Shown: piece by piece, positions 1-8,959 of the stretch | Numbering within the stretch: the stretch's first letter is position 1 | How the letters are laid out: every line of letters begins with the position of its first letter | DNA from: CFX5 sp023384495 | GTDB taxonomy: Bacteria; Chloroflexota; Anaerolineae; Caldilineales; Caldilineaceae | NCBI GenBank assembly: GCA_048499455.1 | Contig: JASNZV010000020.1 | Coordinates: 89,367-153,366 of the forward strand | Direction: 5' to 3' | DNA: 64,000 bases | Position numbers and translations under genes: made by a program | Notes under the pieces: generated by a model | The model's input: the letters and a program-made list of their open reading frames with translations, nothing else | What the model was told of the DNA's origin: nothing | Databases searched by the model: none

Positions 1-1
1 T

Positions 2-883
2 GGGGTGGCGCATGTGGCGGATTACGATGCGCTGCTCGCCCACCCCGATGTGGATGCCGTGCTGATCGCCACGCCGCACAGCCTGCACCGTGACCAGGTG
101 ACGCAGGCCGCCGCCGCCGGCAAGCATGTGTTGGTGGAGAAGCCCATGGCCACCTCGGTGGCCGATTGCGACGCCATGATCCACGCCTGTCGCACGGCTG
201 GGGTTGTGCTCGAGGTAATCCAGACATTGCGCTTTCGTGGCGCGCTCGCGCGCGCCAGGCAGCTGATCGACGAAGGGCGGATCGGCCCGGTGCAAATGAT
301 CCGCGGCCAGTCGCTCTGCCTGAACTACATCATCGACACCGCGTCGTGGGCGGCGCTGCCCGAGAACGGCGGCGCCTTTCTCGACATGGGCGTCCACAAC
401 TTTGACATCATGCGCTTCCTCACCGGCGCCGAAGTCAGCCGCGTCTTTAGCCACGTCACCACCTATGGCGCAGTCGACGCGCCGGGGCTGAGCGCCATGA
501 CGCAGCTCGCCTTTGACAACGGCGTCGTCGCCCAGCAGTGGACTTCGTTCGAGTTCCCCTCCCAGGCCATGACCGACAGCCAGCACCGTTATGTGGTGGC
601 CGGGGCTACGGGCGTGCTCGACATCGACGGCTACGGCAAGCTTCACCTCGACACCGAGGTGGGGCGCGAGTTGATCTGGGAGCAGCCGCCCATCGACTTT
701 GTCAACCGCCCCCTGGAGCCAACCCGGCTGGAGGCCTTCTACACGCAGACCCAGTCGTTTATCGACGACGTGCTCGACGGGCGGCCCCCGACGGTTTCGG
801 GTGCGGATGGCCGGGCCGCGGTGGCGATTGTCGAGGCGGCATGGGTCTCTTCGCGCACGGGCCAGGCAGTCACGCCAGCTTGA
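2..883 (+). CDS. Gfo/Idh/MocA family oxidoreductase, 5' partial
   Basis: This is the C-terminal part of an NAD(P)-dependent sugar or cyclitol dehydrogenase of the Gfo/Idh/MocA family. The frame is open to the window edge. The first visible residues (DYDALLAHPDVDAVLIATP) correspond to the second half of the Rossmann fold, so the GxGxxG dinucleotide loop and roughly the first 60 residues lie upstream of the window. The family signature GKHVLVEKPMA, containing the conserved EKP lysine, is present. It is followed by the C-terminal alpha/beta substrate domain, including GGAFLDMGVHNFDIMRF. The GTG at 5 is only an internal codon. The gene converges on the ABC exporter, with a hairpin repeat between them. 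The substrate cannot be told from this part. Confidence 0.9.
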   Translation, partial: GVAHVADYDALLAHPDVDAVLIATPHSLHRDQVTQAAAAGKHVLVEKPMATSVADCDAMIHACRTAGVVLEVIQTLRFRGALARARQLIDEGRIGPVQMIRGQSLCLNYIIDTASWAALPENGGAFLDMGVHNFDIMRFLTGAEVSRVFSHVTTYGAVDAPGLSAMTQLAFDNGVVAQQWTSFEFPSQAMTDSQHRYVVAGATGVLDIDGYGKLHLDTEVGRELIWEQPPIDFVNRPLEPTRLEAFYTQTQSFIDDVLDGRPPTVSGADGRAAVAIVEAAWVSSRTGQAVTPA

Positions 884-901
884 TGAGGTCGATGGTTACA
901 G

Positions 902-972
902 TGCGGTTGCTTTGAAAACCGGACTTTGCCAAGAGCCGACTCCTTCAGGCGATTCCGGTTTTCAAACAGAGC
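902..972 (-). repeat. Dispersed palindromic repeat, family A, copy 1
   Basis: This is an imperfect hairpin whose arms are TTTGAAAACCGGA and TCCGGTTTTCAAA. On the minus strand it begins GCTCTGTTTGAAAAC and ends GTTTTCAAAGCAACCGCA. The same ends recur at 43678, 44673, 53321 and, in part, 60560. It lies between two convergent genes and reaches the stop codon of the ABC gene, so it may also work as a bidirectional terminator. Confidence 0.75.
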
Positions 973-2840
973 TAATTATAGGCGTCGAATTCGCCATGCC
1001 ACAGGCGTCGCATCTCGTCGCTCGTAACCAGCAGTTCATCCAACTTGCCTTGGGCGATGATCCGGCCGGCCTGGAGCACAATCACCCGATCAGCCCGCTG
1101 CAACACGCGGCGGCGGTGCGAGACGACCAGGCAGGTGGGCGCATCTTGCCCGGCGTCGCGTTCAGCAAAGACCCGCTCCCAAAGCAGCCGTTCGGTTTCT
1201 ACATCGAGCGCCGACGAGAGGTCGTCAAAGACGAGCAACTCGGCGTCGCGCACAAACATGCGCGCCGCCGCCGCGCGCTGGATCTGCCCACCCGATAGCC
1301 GCACCCCGCGCGCGCCGACCATCGTCTCCAGGCCGTCGGGCATGGCCGCCAGGTCGCGATCCAGCACGGCCCGGTGGATGGCGCCTGGCAGGTCGACCTG
1401 TGCCTCGGGCAGCCCAAGCAAGATGTTGTCGCGCAGACGGTCGCTAAAGAGGCGCGGCGTCTGGCCGGTGTAGGCGCAACGCGGCGGCGCAAAGAAGGCG
1501 GTCGGGTCCCGCACCCGCTCGCCATTCCAGTAGATTTCTCCTGATTGGGCGGGCAGCAACCCCAACAGCGCCTTGAGCAGCGTTGTCTTGCCCGAACCGA
1601 TCCGCCCGGTGACCACCGTAAACGAACCCCGCGCCAGCGCCAGGTCGACGCCTTCGATGCCGGTGCTTTCGGGTGCGTCTGTCGTCGCGCGGCTTGCGCC
1701 GGCGGTCGGTGTGTGGTTGCCGACCACCTCTGGGTACCGATAGCACAGCCCAACCACGCGCAGCGCCTCCAGCCGGTCTGCGGCCTGTTTGGGTGGGGGG
1801 GATGGCGCGGGGCCGCTATCGACAACATGGAGCCGATGGGGCGCAGTCACGGCCAACGGGGGGGCGCCCTGCATCAACCGATCCATGCGCTGAAACGAAA
1901 CGCCCACCTGGTGCGAGTGCGTGATCACATTGCCGATGGTGCGCATCCAGACGGTCACCGTCCAGATGTTGGTGGTAAAGAGGGCAAAGTCGCCAATCGT
2001 AAAGGCATTGTCGAGCATGGCCTGAGCCGCCAGCAACAGGATCAGCCCCGTGCCGATGGTGGTGGCGCTGCCGCCCAGCAAATCCACCACTTGGGTGAGC
2101 AGACGGTCGCGCACCATCACCGTGCGGCGCTGGTCGTTGAGGCGCGCAAAGTGATCGATGATCCGTTCTTCGCCGTGCGCCACCTTGATCGCCTGTGTGC
2201 TGTTGAACATGTCGCCGATCAGGCCGGTGACCCGGCTGGTGGCCTCGCGGCTCTGTTCGCGCGCCCGCTTGATCACGCCGCTCAGCCATTGCACGGCCAC
2301 GACAATCACCGCCAAGGGGACAAATGTGCCCAGCGTGATCCACGGGTTGATACGCCACATGAGCACCAGCGAGATGACGGACGCGACCCCAAAGGCAACT
2401 GTATCCAGCAGTCGGATCATCATGTGGGCCACCTCGTTGGTATCGTCGCGCAGGGTGCTGATCACCTGGCCAGTGGCCTGGGGCCGCCCTTCGGCTGTCA
2501 ACGGCAGCGCCACCGCCCCCGGCAGGTCGAGGATGCGGCCAAACATGTTGCGGATCATCAAGGCCATGCTATGGTAGCGGTAGGCAAAGTTGCCGTACAG
2601 GGCGACGACGATCCCCACCAGGGCCAGCGCCCCCAATCCCAGTTGATAGAGGGTCGCTTCGACCACCCCGATCTGCGGGCCAGGCTCCCCCGTAAGATAG
2701 TTGAAGAAGCCGCGCAGCACCAACCCCACCACCGGGATCATGAGCAGGCGAAAGCCAAATCCCCCCATGTCGAGCGACCAGTTGACCCACTGAAAGCGGA
2801 TAAGACGGCCTAGATGTCGATAGGTGTCGAGAAGATTCAT
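972..2840 (-). CDS. ABC exporter, fused permease and ATPase
   Basis: This is a half-transporter of the ABC exporter type: an N-terminal transmembrane domain of about 330 residues followed by a nucleotide-binding domain, 622 aa in all. The ATPase shows Walker A (GRIGSGKTT, near residue 413), the signature LSGGQ (near 515), Walker B with the D-loop (LLVFDDLSSALD, near 543) and the switch histidine in VVSHRR. The membrane domain has several long hydrophobic stretches and the coupling-helix-like ITRLIGDMFN-type region typical of exporters. It begins 18 bases after the CHAT gene and probably shares its transcript. The substrate is unknown. The partner subunit could be itself (homodimer), because no second half-transporter is visible. 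Confidence 0.88.
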   Translation of the reverse strand: MNLLDTYRHLGRLIRFQWVNWSLDMGGFGFRLLMIPVVGLVLRGFFNYLTGEPGPQIGVVEATLYQLGLGALALVGIVVALYGNFAYRYHSMALMIRNMFGRILDLPGAVALPLTAEGRPQATGQVISTLRDDTNEVAHMMIRLLDTVAFGVASVISLVLMWRINPWITLGTFVPLAVIVVAVQWLSGVIKRAREQSREATSRVTGLIGDMFNSTQAIKVAHGEERIIDHFARLNDQRRTVMVRDRLLTQVVDLLGGSATTIGTGLILLLAAQAMLDNAFTIGDFALFTTNIWTVTVWMRTIGNVITHSHQVGVSFQRMDRLMQGAPPLAVTAPHRLHVVDSGPAPSPPPKQAADRLEALRVVGLCYRYPEVVGNHTPTAGASRATTDAPESTGIEGVDLALARGSFTVVTGRIGSGKTTLLKALLGLLPAQSGEIYWNGERVRDPTAFFAPPRCAYTGQTPRLFSDRLRDNILLGLPEAQVDLPGAIHRAVLDRDLAAMPDGLETMVGARGVRLSGGQIQRAAAARMFVRDAELLVFDDLSSALDVETERLLWERVFAERDAGQDAPTCLVVSHRRRVLQRADRVIVLQAGRIIAQGKLDELLVTSDEMRRLWHGEFDAYN

Positions 2841-2858
2841 GGCAGCAGGTTCCCTACG

Positions 2859-5228
2859 CTACGCCCGCAGCGCGCTCCAGGTGACCCGCGCATTGGGGTC
2901 GGCATAGAGCGTGTAGGCCAGCCAGGTTGGATTGGCCGGGGCCAGGTCGCGGATGGCAAGGCGCGCCGACTGAAACGCCGCCGCCAACGGCTGGCCGGCG
3001 ATCAACTGGGTGTAAAAGTGGATGGCGAAGGTTGCGGCCAGTTGGTCGTTGACCTCCCACAACGCGCCCACAAACGCGCTGACGCCGATGTCATTGACCA
3101 GCCGCTCGGCCCAGCCACCCAACCCGGTGAGCGCAAAGCCAAGCTGCCCGCCCTCGCAGGCGTTGAGAAAGACCAACGGGCGCTCGCGGCGCAGGTTGAT
3201 GCTGCGCTTGCCCGCCAGGTCAGCCGGTCGCAGAACCTGGTTATCGTCGAGCGCCAACTGTGCGTCATCGGGGTTGTCACGGCTAAACACACCGTGCGCG
3301 GCCACATGCAACAGCTTGATGCGCGCCGTGCTCAGGGTGTCGAGCACCTCGCGCAGCCGGCCCAACCGCGCCCCCACATCCAGCCCCCGGCTGCGCAGAC
3401 TGTCGAAAAAGGCCAGCTCCTCTTTGGTGTAGGCCAGGTTCGAGCTGGGCGCCACCAGGCGGGCGGCCTGAACGTCCACCGTGGCCGCCATCCCGCGCCC
3501 GCCCTCGTCGGCATGGCCGGGCGTCAGCCAGCGCGCCAGGTGAAAGACCTCGGCCAGAAAGCCATCCTCTTGCACGAGATCAGCGGCGCGGTCATAGGCG
3601 AAGGGCTTGACCATTTCCCACGGGATCCACGGCTCCTGGCTGATGATGAGCAGCGTCTGCACCTTGCCTGCCTCGCGCAGCGCCTTGATGCGCCAATACT
3701 CCTGCCGCAGTTGGGGCGAGAAGAGCCGGCTGAAAAGGTCGTGCCCCAGGTTGGCAATGGACTCGACGGGGTCGACCCCATCGGCGTCTGCCGGCGTGGC
3801 GGGCGCCTGGGCGGCCAGCGCGCTCAGCTCGCGGTAGGTCTGATCGAGAATCTGTTGGGGGTCGGCGGCCAGTTGCACCTCGCCCAGGTCGCGGTCGTGG
3901 TAGCCCAGCTCGGCATTCTGCGCGTGGAGACGGAAGCGCAGCCGCCGCGCCAACGGGTCGAAGAGAATGCGCAGCTCCAGGTCGGGCGGCGGGGGCGGCG
4001 CGGCGGGGATCGGCTCCAGCACGCCGGCGCCGGGCCGTGGCTGCGCCCGCGCCCGGGCCAGGTCCAGTTGGGCCACAATGTCCGCCGTAAAGCCCCCGCT
4101 GAGCAGCAGCCGCCCCTGGTGATAAACATCGAGCGTGATGCGCATCTCGCCCGTCTGGTCGCCCGCCTGCAACAAGAAGATCGCCGGCTGCGAATCGGCA
4201 TGGCTGTAGAGGCGAAAGGCGCGCCGCGGGTTCTGCGTCCACTCGGCAAAGCCCATCGCGCCCACCACCACCTCGAGCAACTCGGCCCGGTTGACATCGG
4301 CAAAGCTCACCGTCGTCTTCTCGGCCATGCGGCTCCCTTCGACCGCCTCCCGCGTCAGCCGCAGGGTCAGCGGCTGCACCGTCTGCGGCAGCGTCTGCGC
4401 CGGGAAGCCAACCGCGGTGTGGAATTCGACCTCGGCCCCGCCGGTCGAGACGCCGCGCGTCGGCCCGCGCGTGGGGTCGGGCGGCGCAATCGACTTGGCC
4501 TGCATGGGCGAGACGATCTCGACCTGGCGCAGCGCGCTCCCCACCGTTTCGGAAAAGTGAAACCAGAGCGACTGCGCGCCCACGAGCGCGCCCGGTTCGA
4601 GCAAAAAGACCGCCGGCAGCGACGGCCCCGCGGGGTAGACGAGGAGCGTGCGCGTCCAGTCGCCGGTCTGCTCGCCAAAGCCGGGCGCGTGGAGCGTCAT
4701 CTCCAGTTCGGTGGGGCGGGTGGGGTCGGCAAAGGGGACGTGGATGGCGTCGACCTGTTGTTCGCGCGGGCGGGTGTCGGGCGCCAGGTGGGCCACAACC
4801 GGCAGCGGCGCGTTGGCGTCGGGTTGCGGGGCCACGCGCACATGCAGTTGGAAGGCCACCCGCCGCACGGCGTTGGCGCTGGTCTCGGCGGTAGCGACGG
4901 GCCTGGCCAGCACAAACATCAGGTTGCGCACCTGTTCGTCGCCCAGCGTCACCAACATGCGATAGCTGGGCCCCTTGCCGGCGAGCAGGATTGGCTGGTA
5001 GCGCGCCAGCACATCGGGCATGGCCTCCAGCGCCTTGAGGAACTCGATGATGCGCCCGGCGCGCTGAAAGGGCTGCAAACCGGGCAACGTCTGCCAGAGC
5101 AAGCGGCGCTGTTGCTCGATCTGCTGCTGCACGTTCGGTGGCAGCGTGGCCCAGTCGGCCAGCAGCGCCTCCAGCACGTTGGACAGCGTTTCTGCGCACC
5201 GCCGCTGGTCAAAGACTTGGTCGTCCAT
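2859..5228 (-). CDS. CHAT domain protein (caspase-like peptidase fold)
   Basis: This 789-aa protein has a C-terminal CHAT domain, the caspase-like peptidase fold named for association with HetF and TPR proteins. The catalytic pair is visible: His645 in LLHVAAHGVF and Cys691 in FLNACEGGQ. They are followed by the typical GALWEVND and FYTQLIAGQPLAAAF helices. The N-terminal 480 residues are mostly beta-rich and have no TPR I can recognise. There is no signal peptide, so the protein is probably cytoplasmic. The ATG at 5228 follows a run of G/A (GAGGGG) at suitable spacing. The gene sits 18 bases upstream of the ABC exporter. CHAT proteins elsewhere are proteases in cell-death, defence or toxin-like systems, but its target here is unknown. 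Confidence 0.85.
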   Translation of the reverse strand: MDDQVFDQRRCAETLSNVLEALLADWATLPPNVQQQIEQQRRLLWQTLPGLQPFQRAGRIIEFLKALEAMPDVLARYQPILLAGKGPSYRMLVTLGDEQVRNLMFVLARPVATAETSANAVRRVAFQLHVRVAPQPDANAPLPVVAHLAPDTRPREQQVDAIHVPFADPTRPTELEMTLHAPGFGEQTGDWTRTLLVYPAGPSLPAVFLLEPGALVGAQSLWFHFSETVGSALRQVEIVSPMQAKSIAPPDPTRGPTRGVSTGGAEVEFHTAVGFPAQTLPQTVQPLTLRLTREAVEGSRMAEKTTVSFADVNRAELLEVVVGAMGFAEWTQNPRRAFRLYSHADSQPAIFLLQAGDQTGEMRITLDVYHQGRLLLSGGFTADIVAQLDLARARAQPRPGAGVLEPIPAAPPPPPDLELRILFDPLARRLRFRLHAQNAELGYHDRDLGEVQLAADPQQILDQTYRELSALAAQAPATPADADGVDPVESIANLGHDLFSRLFSPQLRQEYWRIKALREAGKVQTLLIISQEPWIPWEMVKPFAYDRAADLVQEDGFLAEVFHLARWLTPGHADEGGRGMAATVDVQAARLVAPSSNLAYTKEELAFFDSLRSRGLDVGARLGRLREVLDTLSTARIKLLHVAAHGVFSRDNPDDAQLALDDNQVLRPADLAGKRSINLRRERPLVFLNACEGGQLGFALTGLGGWAERLVNDIGVSAFVGALWEVNDQLAATFAIHFYTQLIAGQPLAAAFQSARLAIRDLAPANPTWLAYTLYADPNARVTWSALRA

Positions 5229-5246
5229 CGCGCCCCCCCCTCACCA

Positions 5247-5298
5247 GTAGTAGCGCCTTCAGGCGCTTACGTATCCAAGCGCCTGAAGGCGCTACTAC
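5247..5298. repeat. Palindromic repeat, family B, copy 1
   Basis: This is a perfect inverted repeat, with arms GTAGTAGCGCCTTCAGGCGCTT and its complement around a short spacer. It lies upstream of the CHAT gene. Related but not identical palindromes with the same overall design (GTAGTCGCG..., GCGACTTCAGTCGC...) occur at 22265 and 39447. Confidence 0.8.
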
Positions 5299-5312
5299 GG
5301 TTGCGCCGCCAC

Positions 5313-6101
5313 TTATTCCCCTCGCCAGACGGGCGCGCGCTTCTCTTGAAAGGCGCGCATGCCCTCTTTTTGATCCTCGCTGCCAAAGAGGATGTAAAAG
5401 AGCTTCTGTTCGTAGGCCAGCCCCTCGCTCAGCGGCAGCTCATACGCCTTGTTGACCGCCTCTTTGCCTAGTTGCACGGCCAGCGGCGCGCGCGCCGCGA
5501 TCTGCGCCGCCAGCGCGATCGCTTCGTCCAGATAACGCTCCACCGGCGCCACCCGGCTCACCAGCCCGGCGCGCAGGGCCTCGTCGGCGCTGAGACGGCG
5601 GTCGTTGAGCACCATTTCCATGGCCAGCGATTTGCCCACGGCGTGCGTCAGCCGTTGCGTGCCCCCGGCGCCGGGGATGACGCCGATGTTGATCTCGGGC
5701 TGGCCAAAGCGGGCGCTTTCCGACGCGACGATGATGTCGCAGTTCATGGCCAGCTCGCAGCCGCCGCCGAGGCAGTGCCCGCTCACCGCGGCGATGAGCG
5801 GCTTGCGGATGGCGCGCAGGCGCGCCCAGCGGTCGGTCATGCCCCGGCGCACCATCGACGTCACCGAGGCCTCGGTCATCTCGCGGATGTCGGCCCCGGC
5901 GGAGAAGGCGCGTTCGTTGCCGGTGATGACCAGCGCGCCGATGGCCGGGTCGGCGTCCAGCCGTTGCAGCGCTGTTAGCAGCTCCTCCATCAATTGGCCG
6001 CGCAGCGCGTTGAGCACCTGGGGCCGGTTGAGGCGCACCAGGCCCACGCCGGGCGCGGGCGTTTCCACGAGTACATCTTGCGCAGCATCGTGAGCGTCCA
6101 T
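5313..6101 (-). CDS. Enoyl-CoA hydratase/isomerase family protein
   Basis: This is a crotonase-fold enzyme of 262 aa, acting on acyl-CoA thioesters, most likely hydrating 2-enoyl-CoA in fatty or amino acid breakdown. The oxyanion-hole segment is AFSAGADIREM. Both candidate catalytic glutamates are present, one in GGGCELAMNCD and one in FGQPEINIGVIPGAGGTQRL, which favours a true hydratase. The ATG at 6101 is preferred because GGAGAG lies just before it; an ATG at 6122 would add seven residues without a good ribosome site. The gene lies 31 bases after proB, in the same direction. No other beta-oxidation gene is nearby, so the substrate is open. Confidence 0.92.
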   Translation of the reverse strand: MDAHDAAQDVLVETPAPGVGLVRLNRPQVLNALRGQLMEELLTALQRLDADPAIGALVITGNERAFSAGADIREMTEASVTSMVRRGMTDRWARLRAIRKPLIAAVSGHCLGGGCELAMNCDIIVASESARFGQPEINIGVIPGAGGTQRLTHAVGKSLAMEMVLNDRRLSADEALRAGLVSRVAPVERYLDEAIALAAQIAARAPLAVQLGKEAVNKAYELPLSEGLAYEQKLFYILFGSEDQKEGMRAFQEKRAPVWRGE

Positions 6102-6132
6102 TACACTCTCCAAACCGGGCATGTAGGCCCGT

Positions 6133-7239
6133 TCAATCGGCCAGCAGAATCATGTCGTTGCGGTGAACGGCCACCGTGCCATAGGCGTAGCCCAGCCGTT
6201 CGGCGATGGCGTCGGAATGGCAGCCGGCGATCAGCCGCATGTCGTGGCTGTTGTAGGCGGCAATGCCGCGCGCCAGCTCGTGGCGGTGCAGGTCGTAGAT
6301 CGAGATCGTGTCCCCACGCAAGAATTTGCCCTCGACGCGGGCGATGCCGGCGGGCAGCAGGCTGCGACCGCGCTGGGTGAGCGCCAGCGCGGCGCCGTCA
6401 TCGATGATCAGCTTGCCCGCGGGGCGGTGGCCGGCCAGAATCCACGCCTTGCGGTTCTCCAGCGGGTTCTCCACCGCGGGGAAGCGGGTGCCCAACGGCT
6501 CGCCCGCCGCCGCCCGTAGGATCACGTTGGGCTCTCGCCCCGACGAGATCACCACCGCAACGCCGGCGCGGCGCGCCTTGTCGGCGGCTTCGAGCTTGGT
6601 GACCATGCCGCCCACCCCGAGCCCACTCTTGCTGCCGCCGGCCAGCGCGCGCAACGTCTCGTCGATCCGGCGCACCTCGGGGATAAGCTGGGCGGTGGGG
6701 TCTGTGCGCGGGTCGGCGGTGAAGAGGCCGGGCTGGTCGGTGAGGATGACGAGCAGGTCGGCGCCAACCAGGGTGGCCACCAGCGCCGAGATGTTGTCAT
6801 TGTCGCCCACCTTGATCTCCTCGGTGGCGACGGCGTCGTTTTCGTTGACAATCGGCACAATGCGGTGTTCGAGCAGCGCCAAAAAGGCATCTCGGGCGTT
6901 GAGATAGCGCTGGCGATTCTCCACATCGGCGCGGGTGATGAGGATCTGCCCCACATGGATGCCGTAGATCTCAAAGAAGCGCTCCCACGTGAACATAAGC
7001 CGGCTTTGCCCTACGGCGGCAAAGAGCTGCTTGCTGGCGATGGTGGGCGGCAGGTCGGGGAAGTTGAGGCGCGCTCGCCCGGCGGCCTGCGCCCCCGACG
7101 AGACGATCACCAGGTCGTGCCCGTGGCTGTGCAGTTCGGCGCACTGGCGCACCAGCTCCACAATGCGCGGCTGATCGAGATGGCGCGTCCCCCCGGTCAA
7201 GACGCTGGTGCCCAGCTTAATGACAATCCGTTTGTGCAT
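6133..7239 (-). CDS. proB: Glutamate 5-kinase
   Basis: This enzyme phosphorylates L-glutamate in the first step of proline synthesis. The amino-acid-kinase domain starts at MHKRIVIKLGTSVLTGG. It continues with the glutamate-binding part (VSSGAQAAGR, NENDAVATEEIKVGDNDNISALVA) and GGMVTKLEAADKARRAGV. A C-terminal PUA domain (from about residue 265, KAWILAGHRPAG...) completes the usual two-domain form of about 370 aa. I chose the ATG at 7239 because homology begins there; an ATG at 7281 would add 14 residues. proA is not next to it. It may be co-transcribed with the crotonase gene downstream. Confidence 0.95.
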   Translation of the reverse strand: MHKRIVIKLGTSVLTGGTRHLDQPRIVELVRQCAELHSHGHDLVIVSSGAQAAGRARLNFPDLPPTIASKQLFAAVGQSRLMFTWERFFEIYGIHVGQILITRADVENRQRYLNARDAFLALLEHRIVPIVNENDAVATEEIKVGDNDNISALVATLVGADLLVILTDQPGLFTADPRTDPTAQLIPEVRRIDETLRALAGGSKSGLGVGGMVTKLEAADKARRAGVAVVISSGREPNVILRAAAGEPLGTRFPAVENPLENRKAWILAGHRPAGKLIIDDGAALALTQRGRSLLPAGIARVEGKFLRGDTISIYDLHRHELARGIAAYNSHDMRLIAGCHSDAIAERLGYAYGTVAVHRNDMILLAD

Positions 7240-7337
7240 AGTGCGTGGCGATGAAAATCCCGGCAGCGCGGAACCGATCAATGGTGAAACAAGCTACAGT
7301 ATAATCGATCGCCAGCCATTCAACCAACCCATTTTTT

Positions 7338-7386
7338 AGGTGACAGTCACTTTTGAAGTGACTGTCACCTAAAGTGACTGTCACCT
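7338..7386. repeat. 33-bp perfect palindrome plus extra half-site, family C copy 1
   Basis: The arms AGGTGACAGTCACTT and AAGTGACTGTCACCT flank three bases (7338-7370). A further half-site follows directly, ending at 7386. The same 33-bp element, in the other orientation (spacer CAA instead of TTG), lies at 20959. The internal GTGACAGTCAC is itself nearly symmetrical, so the element is rich in nested dyads. Confidence 0.85.
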
Positions 7387-7479
7387 CACAGGGGCGCCCT
7401 AGATTTCGGACGCACTTTCAAGTGTGAGAGGAGGTGGCGGGGGATGCTCCATACGCATGAGGTTGCGCGCTGGAGCGAA

Positions 7480-7540
7480 CTCCGGGAGGCGACCAGACAT
7501 TGGTTTCAAGGCTCACCTTGGTGCTGGTCGCCTCCCGGAG
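7480..7540. repeat. Inverted repeat, family D, copy 1
   Basis: The arms CTCCGGGAGGCGACCAG and CTGGTCGCCTCCCGGAG enclose about 27 bases. The element at 16503 has the same arms with compensating changes, and its reverse complement also matches the loop (TTTCAA...CTTG), so the two are related copies. Confidence 0.75.
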
Positions 7541-7589
7541 GTCTTGACACAATGTGGGTAAGGGTAAGACGCTGGGGAGGGGTGACTCG

Positions 7590-8783
7590 TTATGACCCGC
7601 CGTAGAGCAGATGCGGGCGCACGCGCGCGGCCCAACCGGGCGTGGCCGTCCACGCCGCGATCCGGGCGTGCGCATCGTTGCCCAGCCCGGCCAGCGCCTC
7701 GCGCACGGTTCGGTCGCCGATCAGCCGGTCGAAGTGGCCAAAACCGGCGCCCGCCGCCGCCGTGGGGTAGGGCAGCCAGGCAAACGCTTCGGGGTGGCGG
7801 TGCAGGATCAGGCGCAACAGATGCAGCCCCATGGCTACCGGGCGAAAATGCGTCGCGTCGAGCACGTGGAGCATGACCGCGTGGCAGGCTTCATGGGCAT
7901 ATTTGCTGGCTGTGGGCGTAAACTGGACAGCGCGGCCCACCACGCCGGGCAGCGCCAGCGCGTTGAACGCAGCGACCGCGCCGTGGGCGTCGAGCCAGGG
8001 CGCGCCGGCCACGCGGAAGGGTGTTGTCGTCCCCCGCCCCTCGCTGAGATTGGTCCCCTCGAAGAGGCACATTCCCGGATAGAGGACCACCGTTTCGTCG
8101 CTGGGCATGGAGGGCGAGGCGGGCACAAAGGGCAGGCCCAGTGCGGGCCACGGCTGGCGCTGTTCCCAGCCCGCCACCGGGATCACGGTGAGCGCTGCGC
8201 CCAGGTTGCGTTCGGCGTTCCACAGGCGCGCCAGCTCGCCTGCGGTCAGGCTATGGCGGATGGGGATGGCCCAGCGGCCCACAAAGCTGGCAAGTTGGGC
8301 TTCGTCCAAAAGGGGGCCTTCGGCCTGCGCCAGGTCGCCGCCGAGCGGGTTGGGGCGATCCAGCACCCAAAGGGGGAGGTGGTGGCGGGCGCACGCTTCG
8401 AGCACATACGAGAGCGTCCAGATATAGGTGTAGAAGCGGACGCCGATGTCGGGGATGTCAAAGAGTAGCAGGTCGAGCCCGGCGAGCATCTCGGCGGTGG
8501 GTTCGAAGGTGGCGCCATAGAGGCTGAGCACGGGCAGCCCGGTGAGCGGGTCGGTGGCGTCAGCGACCTCGGCGCCATCGGCGGCGGCCGCGCCCAGCCC
8601 ATGTTCGGGCGCAAAGAGCGCGACCAGATTCACGCCGGCCTGTTGCAGCGCCAGCCGGGTGGGCGTCAGCGGGTGGGGCAGCGCGGCGGTGGTTGCGGCG
8701 TCGTTGGTGACCAGGCCGATACGCTTGCCGGCCAGTGTGGGTGTGTGGTTGCGGAGCAGGGTGTCAACGCCAAAGTGGATCAT
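7590..8783 (-). CDS. DUF1343 / NamZ-type exo-beta-N-acetylmuramidase-like protein
   Basis: This 397-aa protein belongs to the DUF1343 family, whose characterised member NamZ removes terminal MurNAc from peptidoglycan fragments. Family hallmarks are seen: GKRIGLVTNDAA near the N terminus, LVALFAPEHGLG, LFDIPDIGVRFYTYIWTL, VLDRPNPLGG, the FVPASPSMPSDETVVLYPGMCLFEGTNLSEGRGTT region and AHEACHAVMLHV near the end. I place the start at the ATG at 8783, which has AGAGG seven bases upstream and begins the conserved domain. The frame runs on upstream through an RHS remnant, which would make a 622-aa chimera. No signal peptide follows the chosen start. Function is inferred from the family. Confidence 0.88.
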   Translation of the reverse strand: MIHFGVDTLLRNHTPTLAGKRIGLVTNDAATTAALPHPLTPTRLALQQAGVNLVALFAPEHGLGAAAADGAEVADATDPLTGLPVLSLYGATFEPTAEMLAGLDLLLFDIPDIGVRFYTYIWTLSYVLEACARHHLPLWVLDRPNPLGGDLAQAEGPLLDEAQLASFVGRWAIPIRHSLTAGELARLWNAERNLGAALTVIPVAGWEQRQPWPALGLPFVPASPSMPSDETVVLYPGMCLFEGTNLSEGRGTTTPFRVAGAPWLDAHGAVAAFNALALPGVVGRAVQFTPTASKYAHEACHAVMLHVLDATHFRPVAMGLHLLRLILHRHPEAFAWLPYPTAAAGAGFGHFDRLIGDRTVREALAGLGNDAHARIAAWTATPGWAARVRPHLLYGGS

Positions 8784-8959
8784 GGGTTTGCCTCTGGTTT
8801 GTCTGGGCGCGCTGTCAGCGGATATGGGGGGACGAATTGCACGGATGGTCACCGGCGAGTCGGGCGCCGTTGCCTGGCGCAGGAACGGATCGTTCGGGGC
8901 ATGGGGTGCGCAGGCGCAATGCCGGCTGGCGCGCCCAATCATACACCTGCCGTGGATTC

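Larger units (their letters stand above)
7240..7589. other. Intergenic region holding two repeat elements
   Basis: No gene is seen here. The stretch separates proB from the NamZ-type gene and contains the 33-bp palindrome of family C and the family D inverted repeat, listed separately. Confidence 0.7.

Noticed and set aside
5..883. Reading the first gene as a truncated pseudogene
   Set aside because: The frame is open to the window edge, so the missing N terminus is simply outside the window.
2814..5471. Plus-strand frame of 885 codons opposite the CHAT gene
   Set aside because: It is the antisense shadow of a GC-rich gene: composition is Arg/Gln/Gly-rich, no domain is seen, and the CHAT catalytic motifs are on the other strand.
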